Source: Planctomycetaceae bacterium | GTDB taxonomy: Bacteria > Planctomycetota > Planctomycetia > Pirellulales > Pirellulaceae | Length of the DNA: 64,000 bases | Direction: 5' to 3' | Assembly: GCA_012959465.1 (NCBI GenBank) | Contig: DUDC01000279.1 | Coordinates: 1-64,000, forward strand | Shown here: positions 35,104 to 44,738 of the stretch, piece by piece | Position numbering within the stretch: position 1 is the stretch's first letter | How the letters are laid out: every line of letters begins with the position of its first letter | Made by a program: the position numbers and the translations under genes | The notes under the pieces: model-generated | What the model saw: only the letters and a program-made list of their open reading frames with translations | Databases searched by the model: none | What the model was told of the DNA's origin: nothing

Positions 35104-36438
35104 TCAATCACGTCCAGCTCGGTATAGCGCCTTGTCGGTTCTCAGGATGAGAGCATTGTCAACTGCCGCCGCTGCGGCCTGAATCTTGCCCGTGAGTGAA
35201 TTGGTTGCCATGCTCTGGAAGTCCGTTCCAGGCCCAATCACAGTGGTGGTCCCGTCCTTGTCGAAGAAGTAGATTCGACCATCGGCAAACATCGGCGACG
35301 CCCAATAGCTCTTTCCGATACGTTCGGTCCAGTGCGGCGCGCCGGTTTTTGCATTTAAACAGGTCGCGATTCCTTTGCCGGATGCGAAATACAATTCATC
35401 GCCGACAAGTAGAGGGGACGAGACAGCTGGAACTTGCTTCGTGTAGGTCCAAGCGACCTCGGCCGGTCGATCGGCCGTACCAGGTCGCACAGCGAGCAAC
35501 TGGGATTTCATGAACCCGGTACAAATGTAGACCAATCCATGCCCGGCGACGGGGCGTGAAGAGTTGGAAAAACCAAGCAATCCAAACTTCAGTTTCCATA
35601 ATTCTCTACCTGTCTTGGGATCGTATCCGTAGAGCCAGTCCGCAGCAGTCGACAACAACTGTTCTTGGCCGTCGACTTTTACAATGAGCGGTGTGGCGTA
35701 GGATTTGCGCAATTGCGGGTTTTCGTTCATAGCGCCAGAACGCGTCGTCTTCCAAACGACGTCGCCAGTGTTCTTGTCCACGGCCACGATGTACTGCTGA
35801 TCAATTCCGTCACAGTGCACGATCAAAAGATCGTTCCACAAGATGGGAGAACTGCCAGGACCGTTTTCGTGTTTAACCTGAAAGCTCTTGTTCATCCAAA
35901 GTACTTCACTCGATCGAGTATCAACGGCCGCCATCCCGTTCGGTCCGAAATGGCAATACAGTCGGTCTCCATCCAAAATGGGCGACGGCGAAGCATATGA
36001 ATTATCAATTTGAATGAACTGTGGATTCTCTTTGCTGAATACTTCGATGTTCTTAAGGATCGAACCGCTCCGCAGGTCCACGCAGACCGCACGCAAACTG
36101 ACATGGGTCGAGATGATTAACGGCTGGGAATTCGTGGAGGTCTTTCGCAGCCGAGCCGCCTCATCCTTACTCGCCCGCACATCGATGGCCGTCGTCACCC
36201 AGATGCGGCCATTGGCGATAACCGGTGTCGACCAACCCAATCCGGGGATCTCCGTTTTCCATGTGATGTTCGCGTCTTCGCTCCACTGCCAAGGAACGCC
36301 AACGGCCGAGCCGTGTCCCTGGCCGTTTTCTCCCCGCCATTCCGGCCAATGATCACCCGCCTGAACCGTCGTGACGACGGCAACCAGCGAAAGCCCAATA
36401 AGGATCCGTTTGACGACAGTGCAGTGTGACAAGAACAT
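35104..36438 (-). CDS. PQQ-like beta-propeller protein, secreted
   Basis: A 444-residue protein with a signal peptide (about MFLSHCTVVKRILIGLSLVAVVTTVQA); CGGAG upstream supports this ATG over one 72 bases earlier. Repeated propeller strands include WPEWRGENGQG, ITWKTEIPGLGWSTPV, VAVDKNTGDVVWKT, YGYDPKTGRELWKL and CLNAKTGAPHWTE. Unlike the lipoprotein at 15674-16996, it has no lipobox. PQQ-like propellers of planctomycetes are mostly uncharacterised. It is divergent from the DUF1501 gene, with a 248-base shared upstream region. Confidence 0.87.
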   Translation of the reverse strand: MFLSHCTVVKRILIGLSLVAVVTTVQAGDHWPEWRGENGQGHGSAVGVPWQWSEDANITWKTEIPGLGWSTPVIANGRIWVTTAIDVRASKDEAARLRKTSTNSQPLIISTHVSLRAVCVDLRSGSILKNIEVFSKENPQFIQIDNSYASPSPILDGDRLYCHFGPNGMAAVDTRSSEVLWMNKSFQVKHENGPGSSPILWNDLLIVHCDGIDQQYIVAVDKNTGDVVWKTTRSGAMNENPQLRKSYATPLIVKVDGQEQLLSTAADWLYGYDPKTGRELWKLKFGLLGFSNSSRPVAGHGLVYICTGFMKSQLLAVRPGTADRPAEVAWTYTKQVPAVSSPLLVGDELYFASGKGIATCLNAKTGAPHWTERIGKSYWASPMFADGRIYFFDKDGTTTVIGPGTDFQSMATNSLTGKIQAAAAAVDNALILRTDKALYRAGRD

Positions 36439-36686
36439 CAACGGTGAATCTCCGTGATTAGGCGAGTAGGGAGGCAGGCAGGCCAAACAAAACCGGGTTC
36501 GGTTGGCCATTGTAACCGGAAAGGCGGGGTATTTGCATGCCGATTGGTGAGTCTGACCTGTGACTCCCTATTCCTTTAAGCGCATCGACGGTGCCAGCCC
36601 GACAGACCCTTCTTTATTGGATCCATCGGCAACCTCTGATATATTAGGGTTTGGCGATTTCTCTCAGGAGGCTGGAGATTGGGCCT

Positions 36687-38120
36687 ATGTTGTCAATTCT
36701 TGGACGGTCACAGCGAACGTGTGAAGGATGGTCGCGGCGTCATCTGCTGACGGCCGGTGGTTCGGGCCTTTTGGGGCTGTCTGTCCCAAGATTGCTACAA
36801 GCTCTGGAGGCCCAGCCGGGCTTTCATGGCGGCAAGGCGAAGTCCGTCATCTTTCTATTCCTCTTCGGTGGTCCCAGCCAGCTGGAAACGTTCGACATGA
36901 AGCCGGACGCATCGCCAGAGATCCGCGGTCCGTTCCAACCGATCGGTTGTCGCACGCCCGGTTTGTTGATCAGCGAACACCTGCCCCGCTTGGCGAATGT
37001 GTCGGACAAGTACTCGATCATTCGCACGATGACTCACTCGTTTAACGACCACAGCGGTGCCGGGCATTACCTGCAAACCGGAAAGCGGTGGCACATTCCG
37101 GTGGGCGGAGGCTTTCTGGCAACGCCCGAGGACTGGCCCTCGATGGGTTCGGTTGTCGAGTACCTGACGCAACGCGCGCCGGGTGGGCTAACACGTGCAC
37201 TGCCGAACTATATGGTCGTCCCCAATTGGCTGGGACGTCTACAGGAAAGCGGTCAATACCGTCGTCCGGGCCAATATGCCGGCTGGCTTGGCCTGGCCTA
37301 CAACCCGCTGACAACTGCAATCGAGAAACGCAGCTTAACCGACAACCCCTATTGGCGTGATTGTACGGACGACGAACTTTCGTATCAAATCGAAGGCCTG
37401 GCACCAGAAGTTACATTGGATGCGCTGCGGCGTCGAGAATCCCTACTTCGCCAACTCGACGACGCCCGCGGCAAACTCGACCGGTCGGATACGTCCATCT
37501 ACAGTCGCTTTCGACAACGCGCTTTGGCCTTGGTGACATCGAATGACACCCGTCGCGCTCTGGACGTTCAGCGGGAACCAGTAAAACTGCGCGAGCGATA
37601 CGGTCATCACCTCTTTGGACAATCGTGCCTGCTCGCCCGGCGACTCGTCGAGGCCGGTGTCAAGTACGTGACCGTACACTACGACTGCGTGGATGGTTAC
37701 AGTTGGGATTCTCATCGCAATAGCGACGACGTGAAGAAACACCTGCTGCCCACGTTTGATCAGGCGTGTGCCGCGCTACTGGAAGACTTAGACGAAAAGG
37801 GGATGTTGGACGAGACGCTTGTCGTGGCTCTTGGAGAGATGGGTCGAACTCCAAAGGCAAATGCCGTCTGGGGACGAAACCATTGGAGTACACTGTTTCC
37901 AGCATTGATAGCGGGCGCTGGCGTTCAAGGCGGCACCACCTATGGAACGTCTGATTCGATCGCCGCTCATCCCAAAGAACATCCGGTAAGTCCGGAGGAC
38001 TTGGCCGCAACGATCTATTGGGCATTAGGCATCGACCCGGGTCTTATGCTGCCAGACTCGCTTGGACGGCCGATTCCTATCAACGACGGAGGCCGCCCTC
38101 TCAAGGCGATTTTCGGCTAA
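36687..38120 (+). CDS. DUF1501 family protein (Tat-exported, sulfatase-like fold)
   Basis: A 477-residue DUF1501 protein. The start at 36687 is preceded by AGGAGGCTGGAG. The Tat signal is SRRHLLTAGGSGLLGLSV. Conserved DUF1501 blocks are present: SVIFLFLFGGPSQLETFDMKPDAS, SIIRTMTH, ALPNYMVVPNWLGRLQ, ALGEMGRTPKAN, RNHWSTLFPALIAGAGVQGG, and a C-terminal DLAATIYWALGID. The fold belongs to the alkaline phosphatase/sulfatase superfamily, but no formylglycine Cys is present and the reaction is unknown. Followed after 45 bases by a second DUF1501 gene. Confidence 0.93.
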   Translation: MLSILGRSQRTCEGWSRRHLLTAGGSGLLGLSVPRLLQALEAQPGFHGGKAKSVIFLFLFGGPSQLETFDMKPDASPEIRGPFQPIGCRTPGLLISEHLPRLANVSDKYSIIRTMTHSFNDHSGAGHYLQTGKRWHIPVGGGFLATPEDWPSMGSVVEYLTQRAPGGLTRALPNYMVVPNWLGRLQESGQYRRPGQYAGWLGLAYNPLTTAIEKRSLTDNPYWRDCTDDELSYQIEGLAPEVTLDALRRRESLLRQLDDARGKLDRSDTSIYSRFRQRALALVTSNDTRRALDVQREPVKLRERYGHHLFGQSCLLARRLVEAGVKYVTVHYDCVDGYSWDSHRNSDDVKKHLLPTFDQACAALLEDLDEKGMLDETLVVALGEMGRTPKANAVWGRNHWSTLFPALIAGAGVQGGTTYGTSDSIAAHPKEHPVSPEDLAATIYWALGIDPGLMLPDSLGRPIPINDGGRPLKAIFG

Positions 38121-38165
38121 TCGCTACATGGCAGCTAAATAAACACGACTGAAGGAGACGTTTTG

Positions 38166-39620
38166 ATGACATTCACGCACGACAATCACTCGCAGCAATC
38201 GCGTGCGAGCTTAAATCGTCGCGTCGCGATTCAGGCAGGCGCAGTGGGTATCTTCGGATTCGGCATGAACCACCTGGCGGCGCTGCGAGCGGAATCGCCA
38301 TCTCAGCCAACTGCAAAAGCGAAATCCTGCATCTTCATTTTTCTGTCCGGTGGATTGTCGCAGCACGATAGTTTCGATTTGAAACCTAACGCCGTCGATG
38401 ATATTCGCGGCGACTTCCAACCAATATCGACACGTACTCCCGGTCTTCAGATTTGCGAACATCTGCCGATGCTGGCGGAGCGGAGCCAACTCTGGTCGCT
38501 CTGCCGGTCACTGACGCACGGTTCGAACGAGCATTCGGCCGGTCACCACATCATGATGACTGGTAGGAGCAAGATGCCCGCCGGTTTCAACCCGAGTCGT
38601 CCGATGCCAGCCGATCACCCATCGATCGCTGCGATCGCTGGCGCGGTGACGAAGTCTCGCAACAATCTGCCCCCGGCATTGGCGCTACCGGAACGACTGA
38701 TTCATAACTCCGGACGAGTGATACCTGGGCAGTTTGCCGGAACCATGGGCCCTCGCCGAGATCCTTGGTTCATCGAGGCATCCCCATTCCACAATCGGTC
38801 TTACGGTGCCTATCCCACACACGATTTTGATCATCAGGAGCGGGGCGACAAAGACAGCCGAGTTTTTCAGGCACCCAATATGGCACTCCCAGATTGGCTC
38901 GCCGAGCCTCGACTGTCGAATCGATTGAATTTACTTCGCGAATTGGAAAATCAAAGACGCGCATTGGGCCGAGCGGCGGAGACGCAGTCATTGGATGTTC
39001 ACCGCGAATCCGCCACTTCGTTGTTAACGCATTCTAAGGTCCAGTGGGCTTTCGACGTTACGGACGCTGACCAAAAGGAACAGGAGCGTTACGGCAAGAA
39101 CTCGTTCGGCTGGTCGCTGCTAATGGCTCGGCGACTGGTCGAGGTGGGCGTCAATCTGGTTCAAGTCAACTTGGGCAACAACGAAACTTGGGATACGCAT
39201 GGCAACGCCTTCCCCCATTTGAAAGACAAGTTATTTCCCCCGACGGATCGGGCCGTGTCGGCGTTGTTGGATGACCTACACCAGCGAGGAATGCTGGACG
39301 ATACGTTGATAGTGATGGCGGGTGAATTTGGCCGCACTCCAAAAATCAGCCTGCTCGCCCAACACTACGCTCTGCCGGGCCGCGATCATTGGGGCGCAGT
39401 GCAAACGGTTTTCTTCGCTGGCGGTGGGGTACAGGGTGGCCGAGTGATCGGCTCGTCGGACAATTTGGGAGCCTACCCGGACCGAGACCCACAGACACCG
39501 GAAAACATGGCCGCCACCATCTACCGTGCCTTGGGCCTGCCGCAAACGACAGCCTGGCACGATTCCCTGGATCGGCCTCACTATATCTATCACGGGGATC
39601 CGATACCCGGATTGATGTAA
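38166..39620 (+). CDS. DUF1501 family protein (second of a tandem pair)
   Basis: A 484-residue DUF1501 protein. GAAGGAG precedes the ATG. The export signal is NRRVAIQAGAVGIFGFGM. Blocks include CIFIFLSGGLSQHDSFDLKPNA, CRSLTHGSNEHSAGHHIMMTG, MAGEFGRTPKIS, GRDHWGAVQTVFFAGGGVQGG, and MAATIYRALGLP. It retains the GRDHW signature that its upstream neighbour changes to RNHW. Sequence similarity to the neighbour is moderate, so this is an old pair rather than a recent duplication. A propeller/cytochrome gene follows after 136 bases; the three probably form one unit. Confidence 0.93.
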   Translation: MTFTHDNHSQQSRASLNRRVAIQAGAVGIFGFGMNHLAALRAESPSQPTAKAKSCIFIFLSGGLSQHDSFDLKPNAVDDIRGDFQPISTRTPGLQICEHLPMLAERSQLWSLCRSLTHGSNEHSAGHHIMMTGRSKMPAGFNPSRPMPADHPSIAAIAGAVTKSRNNLPPALALPERLIHNSGRVIPGQFAGTMGPRRDPWFIEASPFHNRSYGAYPTHDFDHQERGDKDSRVFQAPNMALPDWLAEPRLSNRLNLLRELENQRRALGRAAETQSLDVHRESATSLLTHSKVQWAFDVTDADQKEQERYGKNSFGWSLLMARRLVEVGVNLVQVNLGNNETWDTHGNAFPHLKDKLFPPTDRAVSALLDDLHQRGMLDDTLIVMAGEFGRTPKISLLAQHYALPGRDHWGAVQTVFFAGGGVQGGRVIGSSDNLGAYPDRDPQTPENMAATIYRALGLPQTTAWHDSLDRPHYIYHGDPIPGLM

Positions 39621-39756
39621 GACGGCCCAGACGCTTTGTTCGTTTTTTGTCCCAGTTTATTATTTCCAGCGACGAGAGCCGCACTCCTCCTCGCTGCTGT
39701 ACCGGCGTCAACGATTCAAACGATGGCGGATCCCGTTTCAATTCTAGAGTCTCACC

Positions 39757-42708
39757 ATGCCCAGAACGTGTTCCGTCATCGCCCTCCTTATTTTCTCACT
39801 TCTGCCCCTGATAACCGTCTCAAGCGACGAGCCTGAAAAGCAGGCGACAATCGACGAACTCGCCTCAAAGCTCCCTGCGATCGCAGGCAAAGGCGCCGAT
39901 GCATCGCGTCGCAGCATCGCTTTGGCCAACGACTTTGACGTTACCGTTGTGGCCAGCGAACCTCTGATACGTGATCCGGTCGCAGTCGACTTCGACGAAC
40001 ACGGACGAATGTTCGTCATCGAACTGCCCCAATACAACGGCTATGCAATAAAAGGGTTCTCGCGAAAGGGCTCGATTCGCCTGTTGCACGATTCGAATCG
40101 CGATGGAACGTACGACAGGGCAACTCTATTTTCCGCGGACCTCGATTACCCGACGGGCATCGCCTGTTGGGATGGAGGACTTTTTGTAGGCGCAGCACCG
40201 GACCTGTTGTATCTCAAGGACACCGACGGAGATGGCATTGCAGATCAACGACAGGTTGTCTTGACTGGCTTTGGCAAGGACAAGGCAGGTGAAGCTCAAT
40301 TGAACTCGTTTCGGTGGAGTTTTGATAACCGCCTCCACATTTCCACGGGCCTCGACGGTGGCGAACTTCGGCTTCCCGATCAAAAGCAGACCGTGTCATC
40401 CCGAGGGCGAGGAGTGGTGCTTGACCCGCATGATTGGAGCCGGTTTGAATTGACAAGCGGCGGTGGCCAGCACGGCATGAGCATGGACGATTGGGGACGC
40501 AAGTTCGTCTGTGCTAATAGCGTGCCTGCGCAAACCCTGATGTATGACGACCGATACCTGGCCAGAAATCCATTGGTGCAAGCGGCGGCGGCGGCGGTCG
40601 ACATTGCGCCCAAAGGCAAGCACACTCGGCTGTTTCGCATTAGCCCGGACGAACCCTGGCGAAAATTACGAACGAAGCTGCGAAAAACGGGGATGTTCCG
40701 AGGGTCCGATGAGGGCGGCACTCCGTTCGGCTTTTTTACCGGTGCGACGGGTATCACGATTTATCGAGGAGATGCCTGGCCGGAATCCTATCGAGGCAAC
40801 CTCTTGGTCGGCGATGTTGCCAACAATCTGGTATATCGTGCGACGCTGCGGCCCAACGGCGTAACGTTGGTGGCGAACCGCGCCGACGAAGGTCACGAGT
40901 TCCTCGCGTCCAATGATATCTGGTTCCGACCAGTCCAAATGGCGAACGCCCCTGACGGTTCGATCTATGTACTGGACATGTATCGACAGTTGATTGAAGG
41001 TGCCGCGTTTTTACCGCCCGAGTTTCTAAAGTACATCAACCCGGTCGGCGGAAATGATCGAGGCCGAATCTACCGGTTAGCCCCAATTGGATTCGACCCG
41101 GTATCGGTCAATACGGACCTCTCCAGTAAGACAATCGACGATTTGGTCGCGTTACTCGAACATCCCAATGGATGGCATCGGGACACCGCATCGCGTCTGT
41201 TGTATCAACGGCAGGACCGTTCCGCCGTCCCCGGACTGGTTCGCCTGGCAACCAACTCGTCGTCACCACAGGGACGAATGACCGCTCTCTATTCACTTGA
41301 TGGCCTAGGTAGTTTGCAGGCAGATCATGTGCTGCACGCACTCAACGATCAACATCCGATGGTCGTAGTTCATGCGTTGAAACTGGCCGAGCGATTCCCA
41401 ACTTCTCCGACGCTGGTTCAACGAATGGATACATTGACGAAGCACCCCAACCCGGTCGTTCGATACCAACTCGCCTTCTCACTGGGCGGTATGCAGTCGA
41501 GGCAAAGAGTAATCACACTAGCCCGTTTGGCAAAGAAGGACTCGGCAGATTCGTGGCACCGGCTCGCTATTCAAACATCACTCTACCATGGGGCGGATCG
41601 CGTTTTCGAATTGCTCGCCGCGGATAGAACTTACCGGACGACGCGTCACGGGCAGTCGTTCCTATTGACTCTCTCGGCGCAGATTGGCGCTGCAAACCGA
41701 AGTGATGAATTGGCCATCGTGCTGAAAGTACTTCAGGAATTGCCCGATGGCGATGCGACCTTCGCCAAACGACTCGTGGAAACTCTGGTTGCCAAACAGA
41801 CCGGCGCGGCGCGAGAACGCATCCTATCCGCCGCCAATGGCAAAGCCGGCGAAATCCTCGCCGCGATGATGGTTGAGGCGAAACGTATTGTTGGCAACCC
41901 GCAGGGCGATGTTGAGCGGCGAGTTCAAGCAATCCAGAGTTTGCGTTTAGCTCCATTCGATGATGTGGCAGAACTACTGCAAAAACTTCTCGATCACAGC
42001 CAGCCCGCTGCCGTCCAATCGGCCGTTCTGAAAACGCTTGGCGCCTATCGCTCGGCGAAGGTTGCCGACGTAGTGCTTCAAGGCTGGCGAGGTTACAGTC
42101 CGTCCGTGCGGGCGGAGGCGACGGAGACATTACTTTCCAGAGCGGTCGTTCGACAGTCAGACCTTACTACGGCACGCATCGTTCTCCTCAAACAACATCC
42201 GGACAAGAGCATCGGTGTCCGAGCGACAGCCCTCTTGGGATCCGAAGCTCTAAGTACGAGAGCGAAGATTGTCAGAGAATATCAACAATCATTACAGATC
42301 CAAGGCGACGGCACCAAAGGGAAAATAGTGTTCAAGACGGCATGTTCGGCCTGTCATCGCTTGGAAGGCGTTGGCACGCAAATTGGCGCCGACCTGACCG
42401 CGATTCGAAACCGTGGTATGGCAGCCGTACTCCTGAATGTGCTCGATCCGAATCGTGAGGTGAAACCCCAATTTCACACCTATATTGCCTCGACCGTCGA
42501 TGGCCGAGTCGTGACTGGCATGATCCAAACGGAGACGGCAAATACATTGACCATCCGTCGTCTCGACGGCACTTCAGTCGATCTGCAACGCAGTGACGTC
42601 GAAGACCTGCAGAGCACAGGGATGTCGTTCATGCCCGAGGGCCTTGAAAAGCAGATCACGCCACAATCGATGGCAGATCTTTTGGCTTACCTCGACTCGA
42701 TACGCTAG
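39757..42708 (+). CDS. PVC-type membrane-bound dehydrogenase: beta-propeller, HEAT repeats and cytochrome c domain
   Basis: A 983-residue secreted protein (signal MPRTCSVIALLIFSLLPLITVSS). A propeller of the PVC-type dehydrogenase family covers about residues 50-440 (PVAVDFDEHGRMFVIELPQY, LLHDSNRDGTYD, LKDTDGDGIAD, DDWGRKFVCANS by position). HEAT repeats cover about 450-830. The C-terminal domain is cytochrome c with C863-S-A-C-H867, then GADLTAIRN, DPNREVKPQFHTY and the family end FMPEGLEKQITPQSMADLLAYLDS. Unlike the protein at 9371-13126, it has no copper domain. Substrate unknown; a periplasmic sugar or alcohol oxidation is inferred. Confidence 0.9.
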   Translation: MPRTCSVIALLIFSLLPLITVSSDEPEKQATIDELASKLPAIAGKGADASRRSIALANDFDVTVVASEPLIRDPVAVDFDEHGRMFVIELPQYNGYAIKGFSRKGSIRLLHDSNRDGTYDRATLFSADLDYPTGIACWDGGLFVGAAPDLLYLKDTDGDGIADQRQVVLTGFGKDKAGEAQLNSFRWSFDNRLHISTGLDGGELRLPDQKQTVSSRGRGVVLDPHDWSRFELTSGGGQHGMSMDDWGRKFVCANSVPAQTLMYDDRYLARNPLVQAAAAAVDIAPKGKHTRLFRISPDEPWRKLRTKLRKTGMFRGSDEGGTPFGFFTGATGITIYRGDAWPESYRGNLLVGDVANNLVYRATLRPNGVTLVANRADEGHEFLASNDIWFRPVQMANAPDGSIYVLDMYRQLIEGAAFLPPEFLKYINPVGGNDRGRIYRLAPIGFDPVSVNTDLSSKTIDDLVALLEHPNGWHRDTASRLLYQRQDRSAVPGLVRLATNSSSPQGRMTALYSLDGLGSLQADHVLHALNDQHPMVVVHALKLAERFPTSPTLVQRMDTLTKHPNPVVRYQLAFSLGGMQSRQRVITLARLAKKDSADSWHRLAIQTSLYHGADRVFELLAADRTYRTTRHGQSFLLTLSAQIGAANRSDELAIVLKVLQELPDGDATFAKRLVETLVAKQTGAARERILSAANGKAGEILAAMMVEAKRIVGNPQGDVERRVQAIQSLRLAPFDDVAELLQKLLDHSQPAAVQSAVLKTLGAYRSAKVADVVLQGWRGYSPSVRAEATETLLSRAVVRQSDLTTARIVLLKQHPDKSIGVRATALLGSEALSTRAKIVREYQQSLQIQGDGTKGKIVFKTACSACHRLEGVGTQIGADLTAIRNRGMAAVLLNVLDPNREVKPQFHTYIASTVDGRVVTGMIQTETANTLTIRRLDGTSVDLQRSDVEDLQSTGMSFMPEGLEKQITPQSMADLLAYLDSIR

Positions 42709-42816
42709 TGTGGGCAGCAAATGATTCTCCGTTCGGTCTGTGGTATCGATGACGGGTTTGCCTTAATCTACATCTGCAGTGATTGAATGCGACAAGGTGA
42801 ATCCTACTGGCCGAGC

Positions 42817-43476
42817 ATGAACTCCCAACTTCCTCCCGATCTCTACTCCCGCATCGAATCCTGTGGCGTGATCGCTGTATTGGTGATCGACGACGCCCGT
42901 CATGCCGTGCCCCTCGCCAGGGCACTTGCCGCGGGCGGCATCGACGTGATGGAGCTGACATTACGAACGGACGCAGCCCTCGATTCACTGGTAGCCATAC
43001 GTCGAGAGGTACCCGATATGCTGGCTGGGATCGGCACGGTTTTGACACCGCAACAAGTCGACGACGTGCATGCCGCTGGCGCTGCGTTCGCTGTTGCTCC
43101 CGGCCTCAACCGTCGCGTTGTTCTGGCAGCCCAGAAACTGGGTCTGCCGTTTGCACCCGGGATCGCCACACCATCCGATATGGAATCGGCGTTGGAGTTG
43201 GGTTGTCGAGACACGAAGTTCTTTCCGGCCGAGCCCAGTGGTGGCCTGGACTATCTGAAGAGTCTCGCTGCACCGTACGCCCATTTGGGCGTTCGTTATG
43301 TTCCCCTGGGTGGCATAAACGAAGAAAACATGGCAACCTACTTGAGCTCGCCCTTAATCCTCGCTGTGGGTGGGTCGTGGCTTGCCCCGCGCGAACTAAT
43401 CAACGACCAACGATTCGACACGATTCGCGAGCGAGCGGCTTCAGCTCGCCGGATTGTTGACGACTGCAGAGGATAA
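42817..43476 (+). CDS. eda: KDPG/KHG aldolase (2-dehydro-3-deoxyphosphogluconate aldolase)
   Basis: A 219-residue class I aldolase (229 if the ATG at 42787 is used) that splits 2-keto-3-deoxy-6-phosphogluconate into pyruvate and glyceraldehyde-3-phosphate. The Schiff-base Lys is K134 in RDTKFFPAE; E46 in VMELTLRT is the proton-transfer Glu; GIGTVLTPQQ and YVPLGGIN are the other family motifs. Cytoplasmic. It lies 69 bases upstream of KDG kinase on the same strand, so the two form the classical lower part of uronate or Entner-Doudoroff catabolism. The later ATG is chosen because the usual family N-terminus begins there. Confidence 0.92.
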   Translation: MNSQLPPDLYSRIESCGVIAVLVIDDARHAVPLARALAAGGIDVMELTLRTDAALDSLVAIRREVPDMLAGIGTVLTPQQVDDVHAAGAAFAVAPGLNRRVVLAAQKLGLPFAPGIATPSDMESALELGCRDTKFFPAEPSGGLDYLKSLAAPYAHLGVRYVPLGGINEENMATYLSSPLILAVGGSWLAPRELINDQRFDTIRERAASARRIVDDCRG

Positions 43477-43545
43477 GCGAAACAACGCCGCACCCTGTGG
43501 CGCGATGTTCTTGAATCGACAATTACTATCGGACGGAGATAAATT

Positions 43546-44631
43546 GTGAAGGTCGTTACCTTCGGGGAAATCATGGGACGGTTGGTCCCGCACGGTTTTC
43601 TTCGCCTGCGCCAAGCGTTACCAGGCCAACTAGACGTTACGTTTGCAGGCGCTGAAGCGAATGTGGCTGCATCGATCGCAATGTTTGGTGGTGAATCCAA
43701 GTTTGTGACGGCCCTTCCCAATAACCCAATCGCCGACGCCTGCGTCGCTTCATTGGCCAGCGTCTCGATCGACACGAGTGACATTGTACGGACCGATTCG
43801 GGCCGTCTTGGGCTTTACTTCCTGGAGACCGGAGCCAACCAGCGACCGAGCAAAGTTATTTACGATCGAGATGGCTCGGCGATCAGCACAACGCCTAGCG
43901 CCAGCTACGGATGGAATGAAGTCTTCTCAGATTGTGACTGGTTTCACACCACTGGCATTACACCGGCGATTTCTGAGGCGGCGGCCCAGGCAACGCTCGA
44001 CGCGGTCCGCCGTGCGCAGGAAGCCGGTTGTCGAGTTTCCTGCGACTTGAACTTTCGCCAGAAGCTGTGGCGATGGCGAGAAGGGCAGGGGGCCCAAAGC
44101 CTTGCCGAGGAGACATTGCGATCGATCCTACCGTTTGTAGACATCATCATCGCCAACGAAGAAGACTGCGAAACGGTGCTGGGCATTCGGGCGGACGAAA
44201 CAGATGTAGAGTCGGGCGAACTCTCCATTGACCGGTATCCGGCCGTCGCTGCTGAAGTCGTGAGTCAGTTTCCGAATGTCGAAATGGTCGCGATCACATT
44301 GCGAGAGAGCATTTCGGCGTCACACAACAACTGGGGCGCAATGCTCTACACGTCGACTGGCGAGTCGTTCTTCGCTCCACTGACCAATGGGAAGTATGCG
44401 CCGTTCCCGATTCGGCAAATTGTCGATCGAGTGGGTGCGGGCGATTCGTTCGCCGCCGGTCTCATCTATTCGCTGTTGACAAAAGAACTGTCGACGCCAG
44501 AAGTCGCGATTCGTTTTGCAACAGCCGCATCCTGCTTGGCACACTCGATGGTCGGTGACCTCAACTACTCGACACGGGCGGAAGTGGAAGCACTGATGGG
44601 CGGCTCGACGTCCGGTCGCGTCGTGCGATGA
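43546..44631 (+). CDS. kdgK: 2-keto-3-deoxygluconate kinase (PfkB family sugar kinase)
   Basis: A 361-residue PfkB/ribokinase-family kinase starting at GTG, with CGGAG just upstream. N-terminal MKVVTFGEIMGRLVP and FAGAEANVAASIAMFG are typical of KDG kinases; the second PfkB signature is DRVGAGDSFAAG with catalytic D300. GEIM(M)RL plus the Ala/Glu/Ala/Asn motif favours KDG over fructose or ribose as substrate. It phosphorylates KDG to KDPG, the substrate of the adjacent aldolase. Pathway: breakdown of uronic acids from pectin-, alginate- or ulvan-like polysaccharide. The substrate assignment rests on motif and neighbour. Confidence 0.88.
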   Translation: MKVVTFGEIMGRLVPHGFLRLRQALPGQLDVTFAGAEANVAASIAMFGGESKFVTALPNNPIADACVASLASVSIDTSDIVRTDSGRLGLYFLETGANQRPSKVIYDRDGSAISTTPSASYGWNEVFSDCDWFHTTGITPAISEAAAQATLDAVRRAQEAGCRVSCDLNFRQKLWRWREGQGAQSLAEETLRSILPFVDIIIANEEDCETVLGIRADETDVESGELSIDRYPAVAAEVVSQFPNVEMVAITLRESISASHNNWGAMLYTSTGESFFAPLTNGKYAPFPIRQIVDRVGAGDSFAAGLIYSLLTKELSTPEVAIRFATAASCLAHSMVGDLNYSTRAEVEALMGGSTSGRVVR

Positions 44632-44652
44632 TCGTGTTGGAGTAACTGCAGG

Positions 44653-44733
44653 GGTGCCACTGGATTCGCCAGTGAAGACGAATTGAATGTGTGCCGTTCC
44701 CGAGGTATCGGCAACGGTGAGGCAACGCCCCGG
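44653..44733. repeat. Composite intergenic repeat, copy 3, inverted
   Basis: Between the kdgK stop and the convergent ceramidase-like gene: ggtgccactggattcgccagtg near 44654, atgtgtgccgttcc, then gaggcaacgccccgggt near 44719. Read on the minus strand this gives ggggcgttgcc first and the (ca)ctggc...ccagtggcac palindrome last, the same order as at 2753 and 13131. It is shorter and more diverged than those. Confidence 0.5.
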
Positions 44734-44738
44734 GTTTA

